Below, one piece after another: positions 28,047 to 36,912 of a stretch of DNA of 64,000 nucleotides. Each line of letters begins with the position of its first letter. Positions within the stretch are counted from its first letter, which is position 1. This DNA is from Tundrisphaera lichenicola (GTDB taxonomy: Bacteria; Planctomycetota; Planctomycetia; Isosphaerales; Isosphaeraceae): contig NZ_CP195106.1 of assembly GCF_051175385.1 (NCBI RefSeq), positions 5,394,001 to 5,458,000 on the forward strand. The letters run 5' to 3'. The translations under genes and the position numbers were made by a program. Below the pieces are notes generated by a model. The model did no database searches, was not told the DNA's origin, and worked only from the letters and a program-made list of their open reading frames with translations.

Positions 28047-28880
28047 ATGATGTCCCAGGAAGTCGAGATCCGCCGAGCTCTCACGATCGCCGATTACCAG
28101 GCCTGCCAGGAGGCCCAGAGGAAAGCCTGGGGGATCACCGACGACAGCTACGTAGTCCCCCTGGCTACCTTGGTCGGGGCGAACATGCATGGCGGACTGG
28201 TCCTGGGAGCGTTCACGGACCGAGGCGATGCCGTGGGCCTCTCATTCGCCTTTCTCGGCAAGGTGGAAGGGCGACCTTGCCTTTATTCACAATTAACTGG
28301 CGTCGTTCCAGGCCAGCAAGGGCACGGACTTGGAGGGCGACTCAAGCAGTATCAGCGCGAATTCGCCCGGTCCGAGGGAATTCCTAGCCTCGCCTGGTCG
28401 TTTGACCCTCTTCAATCGGGAAACGCGCGATTCAACCTCGGTCGACTGGGAGCGAAGTCGAGCCGCTACATCGAGGACATGTACGGGCGGAGAACCGATG
28501 CGTTGAACGCCGGTGCGACGACCGACCGATTGATCGTCGAATGGGCCAGTGATCCCAGCCGTGAAACGCCGATCGAAATCGACGACCTCTCGAAAATTCC
28601 TCGATTAATCGAGACACGTGTTTCCGAGGGTGGTTCTCCTACGGAATTCGACCACCTCGATCCGAGCGAAATCGGACCGATTGCCCTCCTCGAGATTCCG
28701 CAGGAGATCGCTTCGCTCCGCATCCGGGATCCGGCCCTGGCCGAGGGATGGAGCCGGTCCGTACGTCGAGCCTTTCTCGAAGCCTTCGCCGCCGGGTATA
28801 GGGCCGAGGGTTTCGCCCGCGACGACCTCTCGGGAAGTTCTAAATGCTATTACGTCCTGGCTCGAAGTTCCGCCGCCTGA
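28047..28880 (+). CDS. GNAT family N-acetyltransferase (COG3375-like)
   Basis: 277 residues. The N-terminal half is a GNAT fold: RRALTIADYQACQEAQRKAWG, then LYSQLTGVVPGQQGHGLGGRLKQYQR with the acetyl-CoA-binding Q-x-x-G-x-G/A loop, and WSFDPLQSGNARFNLGRLG. The latter is typical of a group of predicted acetyltransferases with an extra C-terminal domain. The acceptor substrate is unknown. It lies 5 bp after the M20 gene. Its last 31 bp overlap the 3' end of the convergent glycosyltransferase gene. Confidence 0.82.
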   Translation: MMSQEVEIRRALTIADYQACQEAQRKAWGITDDSYVVPLATLVGANMHGGLVLGAFTDRGDAVGLSFAFLGKVEGRPCLYSQLTGVVPGQQGHGLGGRLKQYQREFARSEGIPSLAWSFDPLQSGNARFNLGRLGAKSSRYIEDMYGRRTDALNAGATTDRLIVEWASDPSRETPIEIDDLSKIPRLIETRVSEGGSPTEFDHLDPSEIGPIALLEIPQEIASLRIRDPALAEGWSRSVRRAFLEAFAAGYRAEGFARDDLSGSSKCYYVLARSSAA

Positions 28881-30109
28881 TCCGCTTCGAGGGCCTGCTC
28901 GAGGACCGACCGGAACCTGGAATGGGCGTCGTATCGTCCGAAAATCTGGGCAAGTTCCCGGGCCGCTGACCCGAAGGAGGGATCCTCCATCATCCGGAGG
29001 ACCGCCGACCGGATCTCGGACGGTCCGGCATCTTCGGAGCGAATCAACACGCCTGCTCCTCGACTCTCGATCCCCCGCATGTTGAGGTGCTGATCGAGGT
29101 TTTCCGCCAGTCCCAGGACCGGGATTCCGATGCCCAACGCCTGCTGGGTCGTCGGGCTACCACCGTTGCAGATTACGAGCATCGAACGCGAGGCGGCTTC
29201 TTTTCCCGGGAGGTAAGGTTCGATCCGGGCATTGGGAGGAATCACGCCCTCGATTAGCTTCCCCGCCGAGGCCGCGATGACTTGGACCGGTAGATCGGCC
29301 AGAGCGTCCAGGATCTTTGAGAGTAAACCGGGACGGCCCGAGCTTCCCATGGTCGCGTAGATCGTCGGGATCTCCCCTTGGATCTCACTCCACCAGATTG
29401 GAGGAGCGATCCCAGGGGACCAGTCGATGGGTCCAAGATAGATGTGATTGGGAGGTAGTTGCGAGGTTGGAACCAGTTCGGGTACATCAGCGTAGAGAGT
29501 CCAATCGGCATCCGTATAAGTCCGCCGAAGATCTCCGCCCAGAGGAGGAAGGCCTCGAGATTTCCGGAGATGGTCGAGCGGTCGAGCATGCACGGCGAAT
29601 GCCATCGGTTGCGCCAGTCGAAACAGAGGCGTTGCCATCCGAACGCCCAGGAATCGCGAGATCGGCAACTCGGGCATCGGAAATCCTTTCTCCGCGTAAG
29701 GACTCCAGTAAGCATTAACCAGGGCGAGATACGGCACTCGTGCCATTCGGGCGCTGATCGAGAGCGTGAGTCGGAAATCGCCGACCACCGCCGCCGGCCG
29801 AACGGCTTCGATCAGGGCAAGATCATCCGAAAGGTATGACTCGAGCGTGGCCGCGTCATAAAGCGGGCTACCCGCCGCCAGGGCTTCGAGAAATCGCGAT
29901 GGTTCGATAGACCGAATCGCTCGAACCTCAAATCCTTTTCCCAGCCAGGGCTCTCCGAAGCGTCGATCGGAAGCGAAGAAGATCTCGAATTCCCGAGGAT
30001 CCAATCGTTCGGCCAGGGCGAGAAGCCGGGCGACATGGGCCAGCGTGACCGCCTCGGCCACGAAGAGGATCCGAGGGCGTCGACGTGTCTCGATCGGTTC
30101 GACTCCCAT
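28850..30109 (-). CDS. UGT/MGT-type glycosyltransferase
   Basis: 419 residues from the ATG at 30109, which lies 7 bp after the stop of the nitroreductase gene. A GT-B fold is indicated: an N-terminal acceptor domain starting RRPRILFVAEAVTLAHVARLLALAERL and a C-terminal nucleotide-sugar domain with YATMGSSGRPGLLSKILDAL, then ICNGGSPTTQQALGIGIPVLGLAENLDQHLNM, which corresponds to the HGG-x-x-T-x-x-E/Q sugar-nucleotide motif of UGT/macrolide transferases. The family glycosylates lipophilic or aromatic small molecules. It is last in the FeeM-ThiF-nitroreductase set, so it could decorate their product. Confidence 0.85.
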   Translation of the reverse strand: MGVEPIETRRRPRILFVAEAVTLAHVARLLALAERLDPREFEIFFASDRRFGEPWLGKGFEVRAIRSIEPSRFLEALAAGSPLYDAATLESYLSDDLALIEAVRPAAVVGDFRLTLSISARMARVPYLALVNAYWSPYAEKGFPMPELPISRFLGVRMATPLFRLAQPMAFAVHARPLDHLRKSRGLPPLGGDLRRTYTDADWTLYADVPELVPTSQLPPNHIYLGPIDWSPGIAPPIWWSEIQGEIPTIYATMGSSGRPGLLSKILDALADLPVQVIAASAGKLIEGVIPPNARIEPYLPGKEAASRSMLVICNGGSPTTQQALGIGIPVLGLAENLDQHLNMRGIESRGAGVLIRSEDAGPSEIRSAVLRMMEDPSFGSAARELAQIFGRYDAHSRFRSVLEQALEADQAAELRART

Positions 30110-30116
30110 CAAACGC

Positions 30117-31178
30117 TCACTGCCGGAGCACGGATTCGATCGGAAGCCTGCCGGTCCGACCGCTCGGTGGGGACGCATACCCGAACCTCAAGAGCCACGC
30201 AGGCCGTCGCTCGCCGATCTCCGGGGCGAGAGCCCGAAAGTCCCTCCTCAAGCTGGCGAGCCGCTCAATCCCCAGTTCCTTCCTCAGGCCGGGCGAGCCG
30301 TTATCCTCGACGTTCTCTAGTACCGGCAGGGACATCATCGGTTGCGTGGCCAGCCCTTCCTCCGCCAGAGCGAGCCATGACTGCTGCAGCGCCCGACCGA
30401 CGATCAGGTCGGTTGCAGCATGACCGTCGGGGGCCACGATCAGGCAGAGTCCCGATGCGCTCCGGACGAGTTGGCGGGCCTTGCCGGCGAACACCCGAGC
30501 GATGCCCATCCTTGGCAGGATGCGATCCGGAAGTCCCTTCATCGTGCGGAGGGCGATTCGTTCCGGAGCGGTGGCCTCGATCGAATCGAACGATAGTCCT
30601 TCTTCGACGGTGGCATCGGGGAGTTGATCGAACCGGACGCTGGCGAGGAACGCTCGACGCATCGACGCGTTGCCGAACATCACACCATCGGCCCGTCCGA
30701 TCAACTCGGCGAGTGCATCAAGTCGTCCGCGATCAACGATCCAGTGGGTCGTTACCCCATCGATCGGACCCGATGCGCGGGACAGGCGAGCCAGGAGATC
30801 GTCGGCGATGGTTCGTCGGTCGTAGAGTCGGCGATTGGTCACTCTGAGACGGGGTATCGCCTCGTCAGGAGCGGTTTTGTCCGGTTCTCCGGCGATCTGG
30901 ACGACGGCAACCACCTCTCCTTCCGACGGTTGCCAGTCGACCGATAGGCCCATGGACCGGGCCGCCTGGATCACGTTTTCGAGCGACGCACCGGCGGCCA
31001 TCCGGGCCATCCTCTGCCCGGAGTTCATCGGCGATGGATCACGCGACGGATCGAGCACCAGAGCGATGGTCCTGGAACCCTCGTCGACCCGATACCGGAT
31101 CGGCTGGGTGTTATCCCCCGAAGGAGCCGACATCGCCGAATGTAGGATTCGCGATAGGGTCTGATTCATCGGGATCAC
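30117..31178 (-). CDS. Acg-type FMN-binding nitroreductase family protein
   Basis: 353 residues starting at GTG directly after the ThiF stop; an ATG at 31169 is the alternative. The N-terminus TLSRILHSAMSAPSGDNTQPIRY matches the FMN-phosphate-binding start of nitroreductase folds (APSxxNxQP). Further family-like segments are RRLYDRRTIADD and LCLIVAPDGHAATDLIVGRALQQSWLALAEEGLATQPMMSLPVL, as in Acg (Rv3131-like) proteins. These are longer than classical NfsB and often have an altered lid. Reduction of an enone, imine or azoline is plausible. It lies between ThiF and glycosyltransferase genes. Confidence 0.75.
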   Translation of the reverse strand: MIPMNQTLSRILHSAMSAPSGDNTQPIRYRVDEGSRTIALVLDPSRDPSPMNSGQRMARMAAGASLENVIQAARSMGLSVDWQPSEGEVVAVVQIAGEPDKTAPDEAIPRLRVTNRRLYDRRTIADDLLARLSRASGPIDGVTTHWIVDRGRLDALAELIGRADGVMFGNASMRRAFLASVRFDQLPDATVEEGLSFDSIEATAPERIALRTMKGLPDRILPRMGIARVFAGKARQLVRSASGLCLIVAPDGHAATDLIVGRALQQSWLALAEEGLATQPMMSLPVLENVEDNGSPGLRKELGIERLASLRRDFRALAPEIGERRPAWLLRFGYASPPSGRTGRLPIESVLRQ

Positions 31179-32132
31179 TTAACCCTTGGACCGGCCATCA
31201 GACACTGCGTCTGCCAGGCCTAATCGGATCAGTGATGCCTTGACCAATTTTCGCTTCAGGCGTTGCCAGGGATTTCGATTTCCCCAGGCGATCCGCCCTT
31301 TGGCTAGCCTCTGGTGATACGCATCGAACTGGGCGAAGCAAGGTGCGGGGCGAGTCGAGCGTCGATCGAGCAGGATCTTCAGGATCTCCGCGGCCGCCAC
31401 CCCGCTGCATAGATGGCAGGCGAGCCCGGCCGAGGGTCCTCGGCCAGTCGAGGTATCGACCTCGGAGAAATCCGTATAGGAGCGATGAGTGGCCTTGGGG
31501 GTGAGGCCCACCAGGAAGGCAACCAACTGGTCTAGCCGCCCCATCCCCTCGTGCAGGTCGAAATAGTCGTCGAAGGACATCCCGGTCGGCGAGAAGACGA
31601 TCGACGCCGCACTGAAGCCGATCGGGCCGGCGGTAAGGGCCCAGATCCCTCGTCGGCGTGCCTCCCGAAAGAAGAGACGACGGGTTTCAATTTCGAAGAA
31701 ATCGATTCCGTCAACCACGACATCGACACCTTCGAGGAAGGCATCGATATTCCCCGGACCGATTGGCTCTCGAAAGGTCCTGATCTCCAGTTCAGGATTG
31801 ATTGCATGCGCCTCATCGGCCATGACCTCAACCTTGGGATGGCCTAGACCACGAAGTGTTGCTCCGAACTGTCTATTGAAATTAGCCAGCTCGAAGGTAT
31901 CCGGATCCGCGATGTGAAAGGATCCTATCCCGAGCCGCGTTAGCGTTATCAGGTGAATTCCACCGACACCGCCCATGCCGACGATCGCGACTCGCGAACG
32001 GCGGAGCTTTTCCTGCTCTGCCAGGCTGATCAGGCCTCGATGCCGAGAGAAAGCCTTGTCGTAGGAGAACTCCCCAGCGATCGGCAAGTCGGGTCGATCC
32101 CTTCGGACGCCGGATTGCTCGATCACACCCAT
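31179..32132 (-). CDS. ThiF/E1-like adenylyltransferase
   Basis: 317 residues from the ATG at 32132, which has GAGG 7 nt upstream; upstream in-frame codons reach 32315 but overlap the FeeM gene. Nucleotide-binding glycine motif AIVGMGGVGG at 49-58, D76 in HIADPDTFELANFNRQ, R87, and a helix GPGNIDAFLEGVDVVVDGIDFFEIETRR. A C-terminal CHLCSGVAAAEILKILL segment is seen where MoeB/ThiF proteins have the crossover region; the zinc-binding CxxC pair is incomplete. E1-like proteins adenylate a carboxylate, of a small protein or a metabolite. No ubiquitin-like protein gene is nearby. Confidence 0.85.
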   Translation of the reverse strand: MGVIEQSGVRRDRPDLPIAGEFSYDKAFSRHRGLISLAEQEKLRRSRVAIVGMGGVGGIHLITLTRLGIGSFHIADPDTFELANFNRQFGATLRGLGHPKVEVMADEAHAINPELEIRTFREPIGPGNIDAFLEGVDVVVDGIDFFEIETRRLFFREARRRGIWALTAGPIGFSAASIVFSPTGMSFDDYFDLHEGMGRLDQLVAFLVGLTPKATHRSYTDFSEVDTSTGRGPSAGLACHLCSGVAAAEILKILLDRRSTRPAPCFAQFDAYHQRLAKGRIAWGNRNPWQRLKRKLVKASLIRLGLADAVSDGRSKG

Positions 32133-32257
32133 CGGTTCGCCTCGATCGAGTTGGGGTGCGGTAAGGTGGGGAATTGTATGCGATGCCATCACAATATATG
32201 CCGCGAGCGAAACCCCGACAACCCGAGACGAATGGTCCTTCCGGGCTCCAAGTCGAA

Positions 32258-33085
32258 TCAAGCCGCCGGTCGGAGGGGGAAGATTGGAGACTCGCGGATC
32301 GTCGTCGACCACCATCGAGGGGCGGCCTCGATCTGCTCCACGGCCGCTTCGATCCGGCGAATCGTCTGAGAGTCGGCCGCGGAGGAATGTTCGCCGAAGA
32401 ATGTGGCATGATCCAGTGGCCGGGGGAGTGGACTAAGCACCGACATGGGCAAGCTCACCCCGAAAATCCGATCGTAAGTCCTGGGCGCCTTCGTACGCAT
32501 CACCGATTGGTCCGTGTACAAGGCCTCGGCCGGGGCGTTCGCCACCGAGGGATGGGCCTTCCGAACACCGAATGGGAGTGCTCCCATCACTTTTTGATAA
32601 AAGGAAGTATGCCTCGGATTCACGGTGATCACCCAGGTATCGCCCCCGATCCGGACGTGATATTGCTGCACCAAACGGATCATGGCCTGAAAAACCCCGA
32701 GGAATTCCCGATGGCCAAGCCCTTCGTCCGCAAGGCAGGTCACCTCTCCAAGCCTCCGCCCCTCGGCCCGAAATCGTGCCAGATCCTCGGGATAGACCGA
32801 CTCCATCGGCAACCCTAGCAGGCAGGTGTCGGGGACCATCGACAAGGTCGCCACGACCTGATCGCGATCTCGGGCGATCACCGTTATGGTCCCTGGCAAT
32901 ACATGAAATGGTGTGAATCGAAACAACTTCGACCCGACATCTTCGTAACCACGAGCCCGGTATTTCCGGGCCAGTAGTAGGTAGGCTTGCTCGAAATCAT
33001 CGAAGCCCGAGGCTATCATGACCTCGATATTTCGAGCCGTCCCCTCGACGTTGATTACACCTCGGCGCGCAGCGTGATCCGTCAT
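32258..33085 (-). CDS. FeeM-like N-acyl amino acid synthase (GNAT superfamily)
   Basis: 275 residues from the ATG at 33085 (GGAG 9 nt upstream). The stretch VMIASGFDDFEQAYLLLARKYRARGYE, then ITVIARDRDQVVATLSMVPDTCLLGLPMESVYPEDLARFRAEGRRLGEVTCLA and WVITVNPRHTSFYQKVMGALPFG, matches FeeM/exosortase-associated acyltransferases, which move a long acyl chain from acyl carrier protein to an amino acid. Predicted soluble. It is the first gene of the four-gene set; a 125-bp gap separates it from thiF, so a second promoter is possible. Confidence 0.8.
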   Translation of the reverse strand: MTDHAARRGVINVEGTARNIEVMIASGFDDFEQAYLLLARKYRARGYEDVGSKLFRFTPFHVLPGTITVIARDRDQVVATLSMVPDTCLLGLPMESVYPEDLARFRAEGRRLGEVTCLADEGLGHREFLGVFQAMIRLVQQYHVRIGGDTWVITVNPRHTSFYQKVMGALPFGVRKAHPSVANAPAEALYTDQSVMRTKAPRTYDRIFGVSLPMSVLSPLPRPLDHATFFGEHSSAADSQTIRRIEAAVEQIEAAPRWWSTTIRESPIFPLRPAA

Positions 33086-33595
33086 CGATGGAACTCCACG
33101 AAGCACTGATTCACCCGAAAATGTCGATCCATCAGCCCGACGGGATCGTCCTTGCGTACGATCTTCGACCTACTCGGCACCCGATCGAGGTGCGAAATGT
33201 ACTCGACCAATCGTCGATTCGACTCGTCTTCGATATCTCCCGAAGGTCCTCCTCGACCCTCGGCTGATCCTTATATCGAACTTAGTTCACGATATCGAGG
33301 ACGGGAAGTCGAAAGGGGAAAGTTGACGGCCATTTTTCGTAAGCCCAATGATTTGAAAAGCTTACCATGAACACACAACATTCGCTGCATCCAACCAATT
33401 CATCGACATTTGCTGCTTTTTCATGTCATGTCGCATCCAACCACGATCGATCAACCCCCCGCGAAGTTCATGCAAAAACCAAATATTGATCCTACCAACA
33501 GCACAAAAAATACCCGCGACGACCGATCGATGACGACCGGAAGAACGTCGCGGGACCACGAAAATCCGAAATCTTCAAGTGGGATGGCGGCGGCG
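33086..33595. other. Intergenic stretch, 510 bp
   Basis: Lower GC than neighbours and without a supported gene on either strand. Upstream part holds the promoter region of the FeeM gene; downstream part holds the glyA terminator. Confidence 0.5.
33504..33554 (-). terminator. Intrinsic terminator of glyA
   Basis: On the minus strand a 9-bp stem (CCCGCGACG with its complement, 33513-33521 and 33546-33554) with a structured loop is followed by TATTTTTTG. It begins about 42 nt after the glyA stop. Confidence 0.75.
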
Positions 33596-34855
33596 TTAGG
33601 CCAGGACGATCCCTTGGGAGTCGGCGGGAACCGGGTAATCCCGCGAAAACTCGCGGATAGCCTCACGCGTTCGAGCGGCCAAAGCATGATCATCGGGGGC
33701 CGATAGTATGGCAACGATCCAGGCTGCTACCTGGCGAATCGCGTCCTCCTTCATACCACGAGTCGTCAAAGCGGGCGTTCCCATTCGGATCCCGCTGGGA
33801 TCGAGGGGCTTTCGTTTGTCGAACGGGATGAGATTCTTGTTGACGGTGATCCCGGCCCTTCCCAGGGCTCCCTCGGCGATCTTGCCGGTCAGGCCCTTCG
33901 ATCCCATGTCGATCAGGATCAGGTGATTGTCGGTCCCTCCGGAAATCAGGCGGAATCCGGCTACCATCAAACCATCGGCGAGAGCCTGAGCATTGTGGAT
34001 GACCTGCTGAGCATACTGACGGAAGTCAGGCCGGAGGGCTTCGCCAAAGCAGACCGCCTTGCCGGCGATCACATGCATGAGCGGACCTCCCTGGAGCCCG
34101 GGGAAGACGGCCGAGTCCAGCTTCTTGGCCCAAGCCGTAGTGCACATTGCGATCCCACCACGGGGCCCTCGGAGGGTCTTGTGCGTGGTCGTGGTGACGA
34201 AATCGGCCAGGGGTACCGGGCTCGGATGCACCCCGGCGGCCACCAGGCCGGCGATGTGCGCCATATCGACGAAGAACAGGGCGCCGACCTCTCGGGCCAC
34301 CTCGGCGATCCGATCGAACTCGATGATTCTCGAGTATGCGCTGGCCCCGGCCAGGATTAACTTCGGCTTGTGCTCGCGGGCAAGCCGGACAATCCCATCG
34401 TAGTCGATTCGCTCGGTCTTGGGATCGACTCCATATCCGATCGTGGGATACCAACGACCCGAGTAATTCAATTTCATCCCATGCGTCAGATGGCCGCCCT
34501 GGGCCAGGTCCATCGCCAGCACGGTGTCGCCATGCTCCAACGCTGCGTAATAGACCGCCTGATTGGCTGATGCTCCCGAATGTGGCTGAACGTTGACGTG
34601 CTGGGATCCGAAAAGTTCCTTGGCCCGGTCGATGGCAATCTGTTCCGCTTTGTCGACGAACTCGCAACCGCCGTAGTAGCGCCGACCTGGCAAGCCCTCG
34701 GCGTACTTGTTGGTCAGGACGGACCCGACGGCCTCCATGACTGCGGTGCTCGTGTAATTCTCCGAAGCGATCAGTTCCAGCTCATCCCTCTGCCTATGTT
34801 CTTCGGAGACGATCGCCTCGTAAATCGCGGGGTCGGCTTCCTTGAGATGGTCCAT
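33596..34855 (-). CDS. glyA: Serine hydroxymethyltransferase
   Basis: 419 residues from the ATG at 34855 (GGAG 6 nt upstream; an ATG four codons earlier lacks a site). A PLP enzyme converting serine and tetrahydrofolate to glycine and methylene-THF in the cytoplasm. Motifs: ELELIASENYTS, NKYAEGLPGRRYYGGCE, QPHSGASANQAVY, VDMAHIAGLVA and TTTTHKTLRGPRGG with the PLP-binding Lys. Full family length. Transcribed alone, ending at a clear terminator. Confidence 0.97.
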   Translation of the reverse strand: MDHLKEADPAIYEAIVSEEHRQRDELELIASENYTSTAVMEAVGSVLTNKYAEGLPGRRYYGGCEFVDKAEQIAIDRAKELFGSQHVNVQPHSGASANQAVYYAALEHGDTVLAMDLAQGGHLTHGMKLNYSGRWYPTIGYGVDPKTERIDYDGIVRLAREHKPKLILAGASAYSRIIEFDRIAEVAREVGALFFVDMAHIAGLVAAGVHPSPVPLADFVTTTTHKTLRGPRGGIAMCTTAWAKKLDSAVFPGLQGGPLMHVIAGKAVCFGEALRPDFRQYAQQVIHNAQALADGLMVAGFRLISGGTDNHLILIDMGSKGLTGKIAEGALGRAGITVNKNLIPFDKRKPLDPSGIRMGTPALTTRGMKEDAIRQVAAWIVAILSAPDDHALAARTREAIREFSRDYPVPADSQGIVLA

Positions 34856-34925
34856 TGAAAACTCCATGATGAGAGAGTGATTGATCCGATCCGGGAATTC
34901 GAAATCTGGCCGGTCCGTCAGCTAT

Positions 34926-35525
34926 TCACGGCAAGGGCGACGCGACGGCTCGCCATCTCCATTGATAAAGGCAGCGTTGCGTGTTTGATCCGCGATCGAG
35001 TGCCGCGGTCGCCTGGACTCGCGTCGCTCGCCGTCCTGCTTCGGAAAGTTGGGCCGAACTGGGGGCCGAAGCCTGAAAGTCGAGATGTCCCGAGCCGATC
35101 CCCCAGCGGATGTGCGACGAGTCGGCCTCGAGGAGATCTCCCGAGACCGCGTCGACCCAGTAGGTGCAAGCAAGCGCCTCGATCGGCGACCGGCAACGAT
35201 CGGCCATGTCGACAGCGATGTCGGCCCCCCCCGGTGATTCCTCGACCGAGAAGACGGCCGAGAAATGGTGAGGGCCCGATTGACCGACCAGGAGCGCCTG
35301 AAGGCCGGAGCCTCGCTCCTGAAACTCGAGCTGCTGGTAGGCCGGGCTGACAACACGCGTGGGGTCGTCCCGATCGAGATCCCCCTCGATCGTCCAGGCG
35401 ATGGGCCGGCTCGGTGAGATCAATTCGATCGCGTGAATCCAGCGATCCGCGGACCATCGAAATCCAAGCCGGAGCGATGCAGTCACGATCGACCGCCGAT
35501 CACCGTCCGAAACCAACTCTAACAT
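34926..35525 (-). CDS. Uncharacterised protein
   Basis: 199 residues from the ATG at 35525 (AAGG 9 nt upstream); an ATG at 35585 would add 20 residues. There is no signal peptide or TM. The central part alternates hydrophobic residues (RWIHAIELISP, WTIEGDLDRDDPTRVVSPAYQQLEFQ, HHFSAVFSVEE) as in a beta-sandwich. I recognise no family. It lies 48-108 bp downstream of prfB on the same strand, so it may be co-transcribed with it. Confidence 0.6.
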   Translation of the reverse strand: MLELVSDGDRRSIVTASLRLGFRWSADRWIHAIELISPSRPIAWTIEGDLDRDDPTRVVSPAYQQLEFQERGSGLQALLVGQSGPHHFSAVFSVEESPGGADIAVDMADRCRSPIEALACTYWVDAVSGDLLEADSSHIRWGIGSGHLDFQASAPSSAQLSEAGRRATRVQATAALDRGSNTQRCLYQWRWRAVASPLP

Positions 35526-35633
35526 CGATCGAGGCCTTGGGTCCTGGTTAGGAAGCCGGGGAGACGAGAGATCGCAACCCCTCATTCCATCCCATCCAGC
35601 GAGGGAGGAACGAGGAGTTGCGATCTCGGAGGA

Positions 35634-36753
35634 TCAAGCCTTGCGCACCTCACCTCGGGCGAGTTTTTTCCGGAGGTAAGCGTCGATGAAGACATCGAGC
35701 CCGCCATCGAGGACGGCGTGGGGATTCCCCACCTTCACCTCCGTCCGGAGGTCCTTGCACCACTGGTCGGGCTGGAGGACGTAGTTGCGGATCTGGCTAC
35801 CAAAGCCGATCTCGGCCTTCTCGTTATAGGCCTTGGCGAACTCGGCCTCGCGCTTTTCCTCCTCCACACGGATCATCTTGGCCTTGAGGAGTTGGAGTGC
35901 CAGGGCGTCGTTTTTATGCTGCGAACGCTCGCTTCGCGACTCGGCGGCAATTCCGCTGGGAATGTGCGTGTAGCGAACCCCCGACTCGGTCTTGTTCTGG
36001 TGCTGGCCACCGGGACCGCCGCATCGAAACACGTCACGCTTCAGTTCGTCGTCCTTGAGCTCGATATCGATCGAGTCGTCGATCTCGGGCATCACCTCGA
36101 CCGAGGCGAACGAGGTCTGACGCTTGTCCGCCGTTCCGAATGGGCTGATCCGGACCAGTCGGTGGACTCCGGTCTCACCCCTGAGGTAGCCGTAGACATA
36201 ATCCCCCTTGATGTGGATCGTCACGGTCTGGACCCCGGCGACTTCCCCCTCTTCTCGGTCGATGATCTCGGCTTTGTACCGATGGGCCTCGGCCCACATG
36301 AGGTACATACGCATCAGCATCTCGGACCAGTCGCAGGCTTCCGTCCCGCCCGCACCCGGGTGGATGGTGACGTAACAATTGCAATGGTCATTGGGACCGC
36401 TGAGCATCGATCGAAGCTCGAATTCCTGGAAGTCGGCATCGGCCTTCTTCGAGGTTTCGCGAACTTCCTCGTCGAAATCGTCGCTACCGTCTTCCTCGGC
36501 CAGTTCAATCAAGGTCGACAGGTCGTCCGCCTGGCGCACCAGGGCTTCGAACGGCTTGATCACCCCGTTGAGTGACTTCAGCTCGCCGATGATCCCCTTG
36601 GCTTTCTCCTGGTCACTCCAGAAGTCGTTGCCTTCCATGAGCTGGGCAAGTTCGTCACGTCTCTCAATTTTTTCGCCCAGGTCAAAGAGAGTCTCGTAAG
36701 TGGACAATACGGTCGATGACGCTCTTGGCGTCCCGCTTCAGCTCGGCGTCCAT
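35634..36753 (-). CDS. prfB: Peptide chain release factor 2 with programmed +1 frameshift
   Basis: 372 residues made from two frames. Frame 0 starts at the ATG 36753 (GAGG 7 nt upstream) and reads 23 codons ending ...VHLRDSL, then TGA. A +1 shift at CTT TGA C continues as DLGEKIERRDEL to the stop at 35634. RF2 ends translation at UGA and UAA; the in-frame UGA gives autoregulation. The peptidyl hydrolysis motif GGQ lies in RCGGPGGQHQNKTESGVR. The anticodon-like tripeptide region and coiled-coil domain 1 are present. Annotation from the internal Met at 36707 alone would lose the true N-terminus. Confidence 0.95.
36681..36687 (-). promoter_or_regulatory. RF2 +1 frameshift site CTTTGAC
   Basis: Minus-strand CTT (36687-36685), TGA (36684-36682) and C. 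This is the canonical slippery codon plus poor-context stop of bacterial prfB. The usual internal SD (AGGGGG) just upstream is absent; only GAGAC is seen, which may lower shift efficiency. Confidence 0.93.
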
Positions 36754-36912
36754 GAAAGTCCTCGTCAAGGCGGAAAGGAGACGGTCGAGGACCTCGCCCG
36801 TCGTCGTGACGAGACAATTCCAACCGTCTTTGCTCAACACTATGATTAGAACCGAAGACGGCCCCGTCGGGAAGACTGGGTGATCCTTACTCGCACAAGT
36901 GCTCTCGGACCG

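Noticed and set aside
33152..33370. Short plus-strand frame upstream of the FeeM gene
   Set aside because: No ribosome site and no protein-like pattern.
36707..36707. prfB start at the internal Met 36707
   Set aside because: The frame-0 leader with a strong SD and the CTT TGA C site show translation starts at 36753.
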